DNA of 29,081 nt from JADHLJ01 sp038118725 (GTDB lineage Bacteria; Pseudomonadota; Alphaproteobacteria; Thalassobaculales; Thalassobaculaceae), in assembly GCA_038118725.1 (NCBI GenBank), contig JAYOIK010000068.1:1-29081 (forward strand), read 5' to 3'. Position 1 is the first letter of the stretch. Every line of letters starts with the position of its first letter. Under the pieces are notes generated by a model. That model was not told the DNA's origin and did not search any database. It saw nothing but the letters and a program-made list of their open reading frames with translations. This document shows, piece after piece, positions 1 through 7,785 of the stretch. Both the position numbers and the translations under genes were made by a program.

Positions 1-28
1 CCCCGCCTTTCGCCAGGGCGACGGTGGC
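1..28. repeat. Intergenic palindromic repeat, single arm
   Basis: Positions 2-27 match 23 of 26 bases of the right arm of the inverted repeat at 23300-23325 (core GCCAGG-CGACGG). It lies upstream of the first gene and may be half of an element cut by the window edge. The same motif family (GTCGTCCTGGCG-type) is a common intergenic palindrome in alphaproteobacteria, which I know from general experience and have not searched. Confidence 0.6.
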
Positions 29-139
29 ATTGTCTTCTCTGGTCACTTCCCATCCCCCCATTGCCCCGTTCCACCGCATCCGCCAAACTTCCCCCTCCCC
101 CGATGCCTCCGCGTCGACCCTCCAGCACGGAGCCAAATC

Positions 140-1771
140 ATGCCCGTCATGACCGGCGGCCAGGCGGTCGCGAGAGCCCTGATCGACAACGGCGTCGATA
201 CCGTCTTCGGCATTCCCGGCGTTCAACTCGACCCGCTTTATGATGCGTTTTACGAGCGCCGGAACAACCTGAAGGTCTGGCATACCCGCCACGAACAGGG
301 CGCGGCCTTCATGGCGATGGGTTATGCCCAGGCGACCGGGCGGACCGGAGTCTTCGCGATCGTGCCGGGGCCGGGACTGCTGAACGCGATGACGGCGGTG
401 ATCACCGCGAATTCGGCGAACCAGCCGGTGCTCGGCATTACCGGACAGATCCCCTCGCATCAGATCGGCATGAATTACGGCATCGCCCATGAGGTGAAGG
501 ATCAGCTCGCGATGAGCCGGGGCGTGGTGGATTGGGCCGAGCGGGCCAACGCGCCCGCCGATGTACCGGCCCTGCTGGACGCCGCCTTCACCCATTGCCA
601 TTCCGGGCGCAACAAGGCGGCGATCTTCGAGATGTCGCCGGATCAGTATCTGGCCAAGGGCGAGGTCGCGCCCCTGCCCGCCGCGACGCCACTTCCGGCG
701 CCGGAGCCCGAGGCGGATAAGGTCGAGGACGCGGCCAAGCGCCTGCACGGCGCCAAGCGCCCGATCATCCTGGTCGGCGGCGGCGTGGTCGGCGCCGAGG
801 CCGAATTGAAGGCGGTGGCCGAGAAACTCGGCGCGCCGGTAATCATGTCACCGAACGGACGCGGCGCGCTCTCGGACGAACATGAACTCGCCTTCAACCA
901 GCTGGCCGGACAGCGGCTTTGGGGCGAGGCCGACGTGGCGCTGGTGGTCGGACGGCGGTTTTCCACGCCCGGGCTTGCCTGGGGCCGGGCCGGCGAGGTT
1001 GAGCTGGTCCGCATCGACATCGACCCGACCCAGATCGTCAAACCCCGTAAATCCGACGTGGCGCTGCTGACGTCGTCCGAGATCGGTCTCTCCCGCCTCG
1101 ACGCGGCGCTCGGCGCGCTCGGACCAAGACAAACCACGCTCTGGGACGGCGCCGACGCCATCCGCCGAGAGGTCGCCGAGCAACTGGACGGGCTGGAGCC
1201 GCTGTCGGGCTATAACCGAGCGGTGCGCGCCGCCCTGCCGCGGGATGGGATGCTGTTCGCGGATGTCACCCGCTTTACGGTTTTCAGCCGCTTCGGCATG
1301 CCGTTCTATCAGCCCCGCAGCTTTTTCATGCCCGGCTTCCAGGCGACCTTGGGCTGGAGCTACCCCGCCGCGCTCGGCGCCAAGGTCGGGGCGCCGGACC
1401 GCAAGGTCGTCGCCACCGTCGGCGATGGCGGTTTCGGCTTCACCATGCAGGAAATTGCAACGGCGGTTCTGCATGACATTCCGGTCACCGTGGTGGTCTT
1501 CGACAACAGCGCCTACGGCAATGTGAAGACGATCCAGGCCAATCAGTTCGGCGGCCGCCACATCGCCGTCGACCTCGCCAATCCGGACTGGGTCAAGATG
1601 GCGGAATCCTTCGGCATGAAGGGCGAGAAGGCCGAAAGCGAGGCCCAACTCGAGGAAGTGCTCTCCCGCCACCTCGCCATGGACAAGCCGAGCCTGATCA
1701 CCGTCCCGGTCGGCGAAATGCCGAATGTCTGGAGCCTGGTAAGGCGCCCACCGTCGGCCGGCGGCGGGTGA
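140..1771 (+). CDS. Thiamine pyrophosphate-dependent enzyme (acetolactate synthase-like)
   Basis: 543 aa, the full length of the ThDP decarboxylase/acetolactate synthase large-subunit superfamily. The N-terminal Pyr domain (about 1-170) has HEQGA with the activating glutamate at E52. A central domain (about 195-330) follows. The C-terminal PP domain carries the ThDP/Mg motif, GDGG at 428-431 with the partner N456. These enzymes decarboxylate or ligate 2-keto acids in the cytoplasm; the substrate cannot be told from sequence. The start is ATG 140, preceded by GGAG with 7-nt spacing. It lies 9 nt from the aminotransferase gene, so the two are probably co-transcribed, and an aminotransferase that makes or uses a 2-keto acid would suit this enzyme. 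No regulatory small subunit (ilvH) is adjacent, which argues against it being the main acetolactate synthase. Confidence 0.92.
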   Translation: MPVMTGGQAVARALIDNGVDTVFGIPGVQLDPLYDAFYERRNNLKVWHTRHEQGAAFMAMGYAQATGRTGVFAIVPGPGLLNAMTAVITANSANQPVLGITGQIPSHQIGMNYGIAHEVKDQLAMSRGVVDWAERANAPADVPALLDAAFTHCHSGRNKAAIFEMSPDQYLAKGEVAPLPAATPLPAPEPEADKVEDAAKRLHGAKRPIILVGGGVVGAEAELKAVAEKLGAPVIMSPNGRGALSDEHELAFNQLAGQRLWGEADVALVVGRRFSTPGLAWGRAGEVELVRIDIDPTQIVKPRKSDVALLTSSEIGLSRLDAALGALGPRQTTLWDGADAIRREVAEQLDGLEPLSGYNRAVRAALPRDGMLFADVTRFTVFSRFGMPFYQPRSFFMPGFQATLGWSYPAALGAKVGAPDRKVVATVGDGGFGFTMQEIATAVLHDIPVTVVVFDNSAYGNVKTIQANQFGGRHIAVDLANPDWVKMAESFGMKGEKAESEAQLEEVLSRHLAMDKPSLITVPVGEMPNVWSLVRRPPSAGGG

Positions 1772-1780
1772 GGTTCCCCC

Positions 1781-2713
1781 ATGATTGACCCCACCGCCCT
1801 CGCCACCACCCATGACAGCGAGCATGATCCACGCAACGACGCGATCAAGATCTATGTAAACGGAGAGCTCTTCCCGCGTGACGAGGCCAAGGTTTCGGTC
1901 TTCGACAGCGGCTTCATGCTCGGCGATGGCGTCTGGGAGGGGCTACGGCTCTATGGCGGCAAGCTTGCCTTCGTCGACGATCACATGGACCGGCTATTCG
2001 AGGCCGCCAAGGCGATTGATCTCGATATCGGCATGACCAAGCCCGAGCTCGTCGCCGCGCTTTACGAGACCCTGGCCGCCAATGGCATGACCGAAGGCGT
2101 GCATATTCGCTTGATGATCACCCGTGGCAAGAAGAAGACGCCGTTCCAGGACCCGCGCTTCAGCATTTACGGCCCCACCATCGTCATCATCCCGGAGTTC
2201 AAGGTAGCGAGCGAGGCGACGATCAATCGCGGCATCCGGCTGTTCACGGTCCATGTCCATCGCGGCGCGCCGGATGTTCAGGACCCGAAGCTCAACAGTC
2301 ACAGCAAGCTGAACTGCATCGTCGCGATGATCCAGGCGATCAAGGCCGGCGCCGACGAAGGCCTGATGCTCGACCCGCACGGCTTCGTCTCGACCTGCAA
2401 CTCGGTGAATTTCTTCATTGTCCGAAAGGGCGAGGTCTGGACCTCAACCGGCGACTACTGCATGCCCGGCATCACCCGGGCCAAGGTCATCCAGGTCTGC
2501 CGCGAGGCCGGCATCCCGGTCTTCGAGAAGAATTTCTCGCTGGTCGAGACCTACGGCGCCGACGAGGCCTTTGTGACCGGCACCTTCGGCGCCCAGACGC
2601 CGGTGGTGGAAATCGACGGCCGGATGATCGGCGACGGAAAGCCCGGACCGATGTTCTGGCGGATACGGGAACTCTATAAGGCGATGGTGGCCCGGGACGT
2701 TGCGCGGACATAG
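1781..2713 (+). CDS. Class IV PLP-dependent aminotransferase (BCAT/D-amino-acid transaminase-like)
   Basis: 310 aa, fold type IV. It has the N-terminal VFDSGFMLGDGVWEG block (about 40-54), the PLP lysine in HSKLN at K176, and the C-terminal phosphate-binding TGTFG/TPV region. The family's usual V-S-E-x(4)-N segment, whose glutamate contacts the PLP ring nitrogen, reads V-S-T-C-N-S-V-N here, so Thr205 sits where Glu is expected. I recall relatives with this TCNS variant, so it is probably a subfamily trait and not a defect. The start ATG 1781 has GAGG 7 nt upstream. It is the second gene of an operon with the ThDP enzyme. Substrate (branched-chain, D-amino acid or other) is not determined. Confidence 0.9.
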   Translation: MIDPTALATTHDSEHDPRNDAIKIYVNGELFPRDEAKVSVFDSGFMLGDGVWEGLRLYGGKLAFVDDHMDRLFEAAKAIDLDIGMTKPELVAALYETLAANGMTEGVHIRLMITRGKKKTPFQDPRFSIYGPTIVIIPEFKVASEATINRGIRLFTVHVHRGAPDVQDPKLNSHSKLNCIVAMIQAIKAGADEGLMLDPHGFVSTCNSVNFFIVRKGEVWTSTGDYCMPGITRAKVIQVCREAGIPVFEKNFSLVETYGADEAFVTGTFGAQTPVVEIDGRMIGDGKPGPMFWRIRELYKAMVARDVART

Positions 2714-2870
2714 CGCAAGCTCGGGCGGGGGCCGGACTTGCAATGCTTCCGCCGTACCGGCTTGGCCTCTTTCGGCAAGACGCGACGCGAATCCAAGCAT
2801 GAAAATCTGCTAATCCTTTCCGATCAACCATCCTAACTGTTTGTAAATTTTTTCTCATTTATTCTATTGC

Positions 2871-2900
2871 TTACAAAAAACATTTTTTTGCTCTTATAAT
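2871..2900 (+). promoter_or_regulatory. Candidate sigma-70 promoter of the multicopper oxidase gene
   Basis: A perfect TATAAT lies at 2895-2900 in a strongly AT-rich stretch (about 2810-2935), unusual for this GC-rich window. A weak -35 candidate, TTACAA, is at 2871-2876 with an 18-nt spacer. It points at the oxidase start 65 nt downstream. The -10 match is strong, the -35 is speculative. Confidence 0.5.
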
Positions 2901-2903
2901 ACT

Positions 2904-2918
2904 TTTTACTCAGTAAAA
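2904..2918. promoter_or_regulatory. Operator-like palindrome at the oxidase promoter
   Basis: TTTTACTCAGTAAAA is a perfect 7+1+7 inverted repeat beginning 3 nt after the TATAAT box, so it overlaps the expected transcription start. That is a classic repressor position. I cannot assign it to a known regulator, and no regulator gene is adjacent. Confidence 0.4.
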
Positions 2919-2964
2919 TCGTCAGATTCTCGACAGTATGAGATGTTTGGGGGGAGTTTCAATC

Positions 2965-4614
2965 ATGGTTGGCTTCAAAACCCTTATCGGCGCCGGCGCG
3001 TTGATTTTTCTGGCGAGCTTCGCGACATCCGCCGAGGCCGCGAAGCCTGGATGCGAGGCCGATCCCGGGAAGCCGATCCCCGACGGCAATGAATCGTTCA
3101 AGAACGCGCCGCGCGCCGATGCGATCCAACGTATTGAAAATCCGGCGTTTTATCTGCTCGATGTCAAAATGGCCCTCAATCGGATCGGCGGCTGCGACGT
3201 CAACCTGCGCAGCTACAATGGCGGGCTTACCGGCGGCACCATGCGGGTCAATCCCGGCGGCACGTTGAGGGTCCTGGTGCGGAATTTTCTCGATAAGAAT
3301 CCCGATCACCCCGGCGCGAACCCGAACATTCCGCCGCATATGCCGAACACCACGAACTTTCATTCCCACGGCTTTCACGTAAGCCCCGACGGCATCGCGG
3401 ACAATGTCCTGCGACAAATGCCCCCCAGGGCCGAGGACACGGAAGACAAGAGCCGATACCTGCCCTACCTCAACCCGACCTTGAGGGGCGAGTACCCCGT
3501 GGTGATCGAAGTTCCGGCCAACCATCCCTCGGGCACCTTTTGGTATCACGCGCATATTCACGGCTCGACCGCCATGCAGGTCTCCAGCGGCATGGCCGGC
3601 GCGCTCATCGTTCCCGGCGGCCTGGACAACGTTCCGGAGATCAAGGCGGCCGAGAAGAACGAGAAGATCATGCTGTTCCAGCAGATCGCCTATAACGAGG
3701 ACGGCGAAATCACCGACTATTCGACCTTGGGCTCGCAATGGTGGAACGATCACAATCGCCGAACCACGATCAACGGCCAGATCGCCCCGGTCATCGAGAT
3801 GCGGCCCGGGGAGATTCAGCGCTGGCGGATGATCCACGGCGGCATCAATGAAGCCATCAAGATCAGCATCGTGGAAGCCAAGGCGTTGGCGACGCGGGAC
3901 GCCAACGCGGCCAGTCCAGCCCCGGAGCAGATACTCCTGAACGAGATCGCGGTGGACGGGTTGGCGACCGGACGCTGTGATACGTGGAAATCGGTGACGC
4001 TGTATCCCGGCTATCGCAGCGACGTGCTAATCAAGGCGCCGAGCGCGCCCGGCGAATATGTCGTGCTCGACGCCGAGAGCGACCAATTGGAATCGCTGTA
4101 CGAACAGGCCGAGCCCCGCGAGGTGCTCGCGCGGATCAAGGTGGCGGGACCGGCGAACGACATGCGGCTCCCGTGCGCTCCCGGTGAGTTGGCCGACTGT
4201 AAGGCGATCAAGGACATTACCCAGGCGGAATACGAGGCCAATAAGGGCGAGACTCAGACCATCGAGATGAGCTTCGTCGGCCAATTCGGGGCGGTCAACG
4301 GCATCCCCTATGACACGAACAACACGCCCCGAAAGCTTAAACTCGGCACGATCGGAAAATGGGAACTCAATAGCGGCGTGCATCCCTTTCATATCCACGT
4401 CAATCCCTTCCAGACCACCCGAAAGGGCCCGGACGGCAAGGACCAGATCGTTTGGCGGGATACCTATCGCACCGGCATCAAGGTAGCCGACGGCGTCCCT
4501 CCCGTGGAGATCATGTCCCGCTATGAAGTCTTTACCGGGAACTTCGTCCTGCATTGCCATATCCTGGACCACGAGGATAAGGAAATGATGGAGGAAGTGG
4601 CGATTATCAAGTAG
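2965..4614 (+). CDS. Exported multicopper oxidase (laccase/CueO-like)
   Basis: 549 aa from ATG 2965, chosen because GGGGAG lies 8 nt upstream and the protein then starts with a clean Sec signal peptide (about residues 1-25, ending A-E-A); an in-frame ATG at 2938 lacks this. All four copper motifs are present: H-S-H at 133-135, H-A-H-I-H at 195-199, H-P-F-H-I-H at 473-478, and H-C-H-I-L-D-H at 530-536 with the T1 cysteine C531 and an axial methionine at M541, as in CueO. It should therefore be a periplasmic four-electron O2-reducing oxidase. The substrate (Cu(I), phenolics, Mn or other) is not given by sequence; there is no Met-rich insert like that of E. coli CueO. It is a single gene with its own promoter, convergent with ygiC. 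Confidence 0.93.
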   Translation: MVGFKTLIGAGALIFLASFATSAEAAKPGCEADPGKPIPDGNESFKNAPRADAIQRIENPAFYLLDVKMALNRIGGCDVNLRSYNGGLTGGTMRVNPGGTLRVLVRNFLDKNPDHPGANPNIPPHMPNTTNFHSHGFHVSPDGIADNVLRQMPPRAEDTEDKSRYLPYLNPTLRGEYPVVIEVPANHPSGTFWYHAHIHGSTAMQVSSGMAGALIVPGGLDNVPEIKAAEKNEKIMLFQQIAYNEDGEITDYSTLGSQWWNDHNRRTTINGQIAPVIEMRPGEIQRWRMIHGGINEAIKISIVEAKALATRDANAASPAPEQILLNEIAVDGLATGRCDTWKSVTLYPGYRSDVLIKAPSAPGEYVVLDAESDQLESLYEQAEPREVLARIKVAGPANDMRLPCAPGELADCKAIKDITQAEYEANKGETQTIEMSFVGQFGAVNGIPYDTNNTPRKLKLGTIGKWELNSGVHPFHIHVNPFQTTRKGPDGKDQIVWRDTYRTGIKVADGVPPVEIMSRYEVFTGNFVLHCHILDHEDKEMMEEVAIIK

Positions 4615-4712
4615 CGCTTTCGCGAAGGCCATCGAAGCCAGGCAACGGCGCGCGGGGCAAATCAAACCGCTTTAGCCGAATTCGTCGATTGAACCAGCGA
4701 CGGAAACCGCGA

Positions 4713-5873
4713 TCAGTCGAGAATCACATGCGGCAGGAAGCGAGAGCTGTCCTTGGTGATCGGCGAGTCATCCTCGCGGATCCCCATTCCGCACGGGCGG
4801 CTGGCCACCAACCAGGAGCCGATGACCGTGTGATTGCCCTCGAAGACCGGCAGGGGGTGAAGCGCCTGGACCACCGCGCCCTCGGCGCCATACGGCCCTT
4901 CGACGGTCAGGGTCTCGGCTCCCGGTCGCACCATCTCCACGTTGCTTCCCTCGCGGGATAGCAGAGGTTTGCGCACATAGCCGCCCTCAAGATCGGCGGC
5001 GCGGGGGTCGTCGGCGAAATAGGCGGGCAGCAGATTGGGGTGCCCCTCGAACATCTCCCAAAGCAGGGGTAGCAGGCCCTTGTTCGACAGGATCGCCCGC
5101 CAGGGCGGCTCGATCACCTTGGCGCCGCTTTTCGGCAGGACCTCGCCGAACTCGTCCGCCATCACCCATTCCCACGGATACAGCTTGAATAGGGTCGAGA
5201 TCGTCATGTCGTCCAGGTCGGTCATCCGCCCGGACGCGTCGATGCCGATATCCTCCATGTATATGAAGGTGGTCTCCAGTCCCGCCTGGGCGGCGCATTC
5301 CTCGATGTAGCGCACCGTGCCCTCGTCCTCGTCGCTGCCCTTGCAGGACGCCCGGTGCAAACCCTCGGGTATCCCGAAGTTCCGGAAAGCCTCGACCATG
5401 GTCTCGTGGATGGAATTGAACTGATCACAGCCGGGCGGAATGATCTCGCGCTCCATCGCCTGTTCCAGCCAGACCCACCGGAAAGCCGAACTCTCGTAAA
5501 GCGAGGTCGGGGTGTCCGCGTTGTATTCCAGGAGCTTGGCGGGTCCCTTGCCGTCATAGGATAGATCAAGCCGGCCATAGAGATTGCGGTCCTGGCCCAT
5601 CCAGCTCGCGCGAATATAGTCCCAATAGCTCTCGGGGATCGCCAGCTTCTCGAGGATCTCGGAATCGTTGACGGCGCGGGCCACCACGTCGAAGCACATG
5701 TTTTCGATTTCCCCGCTGGGGTCCTCGATATCGTCCTCGATCTGTTTCAGGCTAAAGCGATAGCAGGCGGTCTCGTCCCAATAGGCCGCGCCGTAGAGAG
5801 TGTGGAAATTGAACCCGAGCGCCTCGGCCTGGGATTTCCAGTCGTCCCGCTCGGCAATGGAAATACGCTGCAT
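4713..5873 (-). CDS. ygiC: Glutathionylspermidine synthase-family ATP-grasp ligase (YgiC-like)
   Basis: 386 aa, the length of E. coli YgiC/YjfC, and similar to it from end to end: start block M-x-R-x-S-I-x-E-R, FNFHTLYG at 21-28, the YNADTPTSLYE segment at 117-127, FKLYPWEW near 229, NLLPAYFADD near 280, KPLLSREG near 302 and a C-terminal IGSWLV...GIRED block. The family has the C-terminal amide-ligase (ATP-grasp) half of glutathionylspermidine synthetase. YgiC-type proteins lack the amidase domain, and their peptide/amine ligation substrate is not settled. Cytoplasmic. Translated 11 nt downstream of the broken ygiB in the same operon; the open frame is intact. Confidence 0.93.
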   Translation of the reverse strand: MQRISIAERDDWKSQAEALGFNFHTLYGAAYWDETACYRFSLKQIEDDIEDPSGEIENMCFDVVARAVNDSEILEKLAIPESYWDYIRASWMGQDRNLYGRLDLSYDGKGPAKLLEYNADTPTSLYESSAFRWVWLEQAMEREIIPPGCDQFNSIHETMVEAFRNFGIPEGLHRASCKGSDEDEGTVRYIEECAAQAGLETTFIYMEDIGIDASGRMTDLDDMTISTLFKLYPWEWVMADEFGEVLPKSGAKVIEPPWRAILSNKGLLPLLWEMFEGHPNLLPAYFADDPRAADLEGGYVRKPLLSREGSNVEMVRPGAETLTVEGPYGAEGAVVQALHPLPVFEGNHTVIGSWLVASRPCGMGIREDDSPITKDSSRFLPHVILD

Positions 5874-5884
5874 GAGACGGTCGA

Positions 5885-6427
5885 TCAGCCGCCGAAGCTA
5901 CGCCGGAAGCCGCCGGTCGACGCGCGGGCGGCGGAGCCAAATCCGCCACGACGGATCGTCGAGGTCTTGGTGCTCGGCGCCCGGGCGACCTGACCCGAAA
6001 CCTTCGAGATCCCTGTCTTGCCGGAAACCTTCTGGTTGTCGCCGGTGCGGAAGTTCTTGGGGTCGTCCTTGGAACGATAGAGCGGCTGGGTGGCGACGCC
6101 GGCGGAGCGTCCCGCCATCATGTAGCCCATCATGAGCGGCATGAAGACCGAGCCGCCGCTGGCCGTCTTCTGCGGCGCGTCCTCGCACTGACCCTCGCCG
6201 AAATCCGCCTCGCAATCCGCGACCGAGGTATATTTCGGCGCGACCCGGACATGCTCTTCCTGGGCCTGCTTCATATTCGCCTCGCAGGCCTTGATATCGA
6301 AGCCGTCCTGGGTGGCGCATTGTTACGCGTTCTCGAAGACCGCCACTTCCTCGGGGTTATCGCAGGCGGCCAGGGTCAGCGCCGTCGCGCTCATCAGCGC
6401 CAAGGTCAGGGTTCTCGATCGTTTCAT
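5885..6427 (-). pseudogene. ygiB: DUF1190 lipoprotein (YgiB-like) interrupted by an internal stop
   Basis: The frame starts at ATG 6427 with GAGG 8 nt upstream and encodes a lipoprotein signal (MKRSRT..., lipobox L-A-A-C, C22). TAA at 6325-6323 (codon 35) interrupts it. The same frame then continues without shift to the end: ...CATQDG..., APKYTSVADC, the family hallmark FGEGQC, a GG-rich membrane-like MPLMMGYMMAG segment and a C-terminal RGGFG...GG tail as in E. coli YgiB. At the stop position E. coli has an acidic residue (QNADDC vs ENA*QC), so one GAA-to-TAA change would explain it. The downstream half has an internal ATG (6274) but would lack the export signal and lipid anchor. A sequencing error or stop readthrough is possible. 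Its operon partner ygiC is intact. Confidence 0.85.
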
Positions 6428-6612
6428 CTCGGCGACCTCGTGAAAGACGGGGTGAAGGACGGATTGGACGCATTCTAGCTCAAGAGCAAGGCGGTCACAA
6501 CGCGCGGCATTCGGCGCGACCACCAGGAAGAGGCGCTGGACAGCGGAAGCGTTTTCCCCCACGCTTTCCGGGATATCGTTGTCCCGGTGAACCGTGAGGG
6601 AGTTGGCTTTCA

Positions 6613-7569
6613 ATGGCGGAAATCAACACATTGTCCGCGATCGAGGTTATCCCGTTGGGAGACGCGCTGGGCGCAGAGGTACGTGGTATCGATTTCGCCC
6701 GTCCGGTGCCCGACGCCGTGCGCGATCGGATTGTCGAGATTTGGGCGGAGCATCTGGTTCTTCTGTTCCGGGGACTAAACCTCGACGATGATCAATTGCT
6801 CGCCACGGCGGAGTTGTTCGGTGGCCAGCAAGCGGCGAAGTCACGGGATTACTTCATTCAGGCCGGCGTCAAGCCCGGGGATAATGACCGCGTCGCGACG
6901 CGTCCCGGGATCTCGATCATCTCCAACGTCGATGCCCAAGGGCGGGCCGGCGTCGCCGCCGAAGCCGATCGCAGCCTCAGCCTGAAATGGCACTCCGACA
7001 ATTCCTACGTGGAAGTCCCGCCGACTGGGAGCCTGCTGCATGCCCATGTCGTGCCCGTCAATGGCGGTGGCGAGACGTCGTTCAGCAACCAGTACCTCGC
7101 TTATGAGAAACTGTCGGACGATCTGAAAGCGGCGATCGAGGGCAAGCACTGCGTCCACGATGACCACCGCAATACATCGGCGAAACTGCGACCGACGAAA
7201 AAACAGCCGCAAACGCGCCACGACATAACCGGCCCCACCCACCCTCTCGTGCGCATCCACCCCGTGACCGGCAAGCGGGCGCTCTATCTCGGTCGCCACT
7301 ATGAGTGGCCGTCAAGCTACATCGTGGAACTGAACGACGAGGACAGCGAAGCCTTGCTGGCGCGGCTTTGGGAGGCGGCGACGCGGGACGCCTATAACTG
7401 GACCCATGCCGACTGGCGCGCGGGCGATCTGTTGATGTGGGATAACCGCTGCACCATGCATGCCCGATCACCGGTCGATCATTCCCAGGCGCGGGTCATG
7501 CACCGGACCCTGATCAAGGGCGACCCGGTGATCTCCGCCTGGAACGCAACGGGGGCCGCGGCGGAGTAA
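6613..7569 (+). CDS. TauD/TfdA-family Fe(II)/2-oxoglutarate dioxygenase
   Basis: 318 aa with the family facial triad H127-S-D129 and H283, and the 2-oxoglutarate-binding arginine R298 in the C-terminal R-V-M-H-R segment. It begins with the typical plus-strand beta core around GAEVRGIDFARPV. The enzymes hydroxylate alpha-carbons of sulfonates, phenoxy acids, carnitine precursors and others; the substrate is not readable here. Start ATG 6613 has GAGGGAG about 10-11 nt upstream. It is divergent from ygiB, with 185 nt shared between them, and is followed by an inverted repeat and then an MFS transporter, which could import or export its substrate. No tau transporter genes are adjacent, so taurine is not favoured. 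Confidence 0.92.
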   Translation: MAEINTLSAIEVIPLGDALGAEVRGIDFARPVPDAVRDRIVEIWAEHLVLLFRGLNLDDDQLLATAELFGGQQAAKSRDYFIQAGVKPGDNDRVATRPGISIISNVDAQGRAGVAAEADRSLSLKWHSDNSYVEVPPTGSLLHAHVVPVNGGGETSFSNQYLAYEKLSDDLKAAIEGKHCVHDDHRNTSAKLRPTKKQPQTRHDITGPTHPLVRIHPVTGKRALYLGRHYEWPSSYIVELNDEDSEALLARLWEAATRDAYNWTHADWRAGDLLMWDNRCTMHARSPVDHSQARVMHRTLIKGDPVISAWNATGAAAE

Positions 7570-7577
7570 CGGAACGC

Positions 7578-7627
7578 AATTCAGCGGAACCTTGGAACGA
7601 CCGGTGGGCCCCTTGCCCCGCTGAATT
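7578..7627 (+). terminator. Inverted repeat downstream of the dioxygenase, possible terminator
   Basis: A perfect 10-nt inverted repeat, AATTCAGCGG (7578-7587) and CCGCTGAATT (7618-7627), begins 9 nt after the dioxygenase stop codon. The loop is 30 nt and no U-tract follows, so intrinsic termination is not assured; mRNA 3' stabilisation or a binding site are alternatives. Confidence 0.35.
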
Positions 7628-7785
7628 CCCAAGCGTGGTTTAAAACCGACTGCCCTGAACGCGACCCACGCGTCGGATGTAGACGCGACAGATCGGGATT
7701 CGCCTCCTAGTTTCAGATTGATAGCGACCGAGGATGAAGGAACAAGCCTTCGATCCCGGCGCTCCCTAAATCGTTGGAGTACGCC

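Noticed and set aside
61..243. 60-aa proline/arginine-rich ORF at the left end
   Set aside because: Overlaps the start of the ThDP gene in another frame, has no motif, and is of low complexity.
848..1825. 325-aa minus-strand ORF
   Set aside because: Antisense to the ThDP enzyme, whose motifs are complete; typical long shadow frame of GC-rich DNA.
2840..2877. TTTGTAA / TTACAAA inverted repeat upstream of the oxidase
   Set aside because: Seven-nt arms in an AT-rich tract; chance likely.
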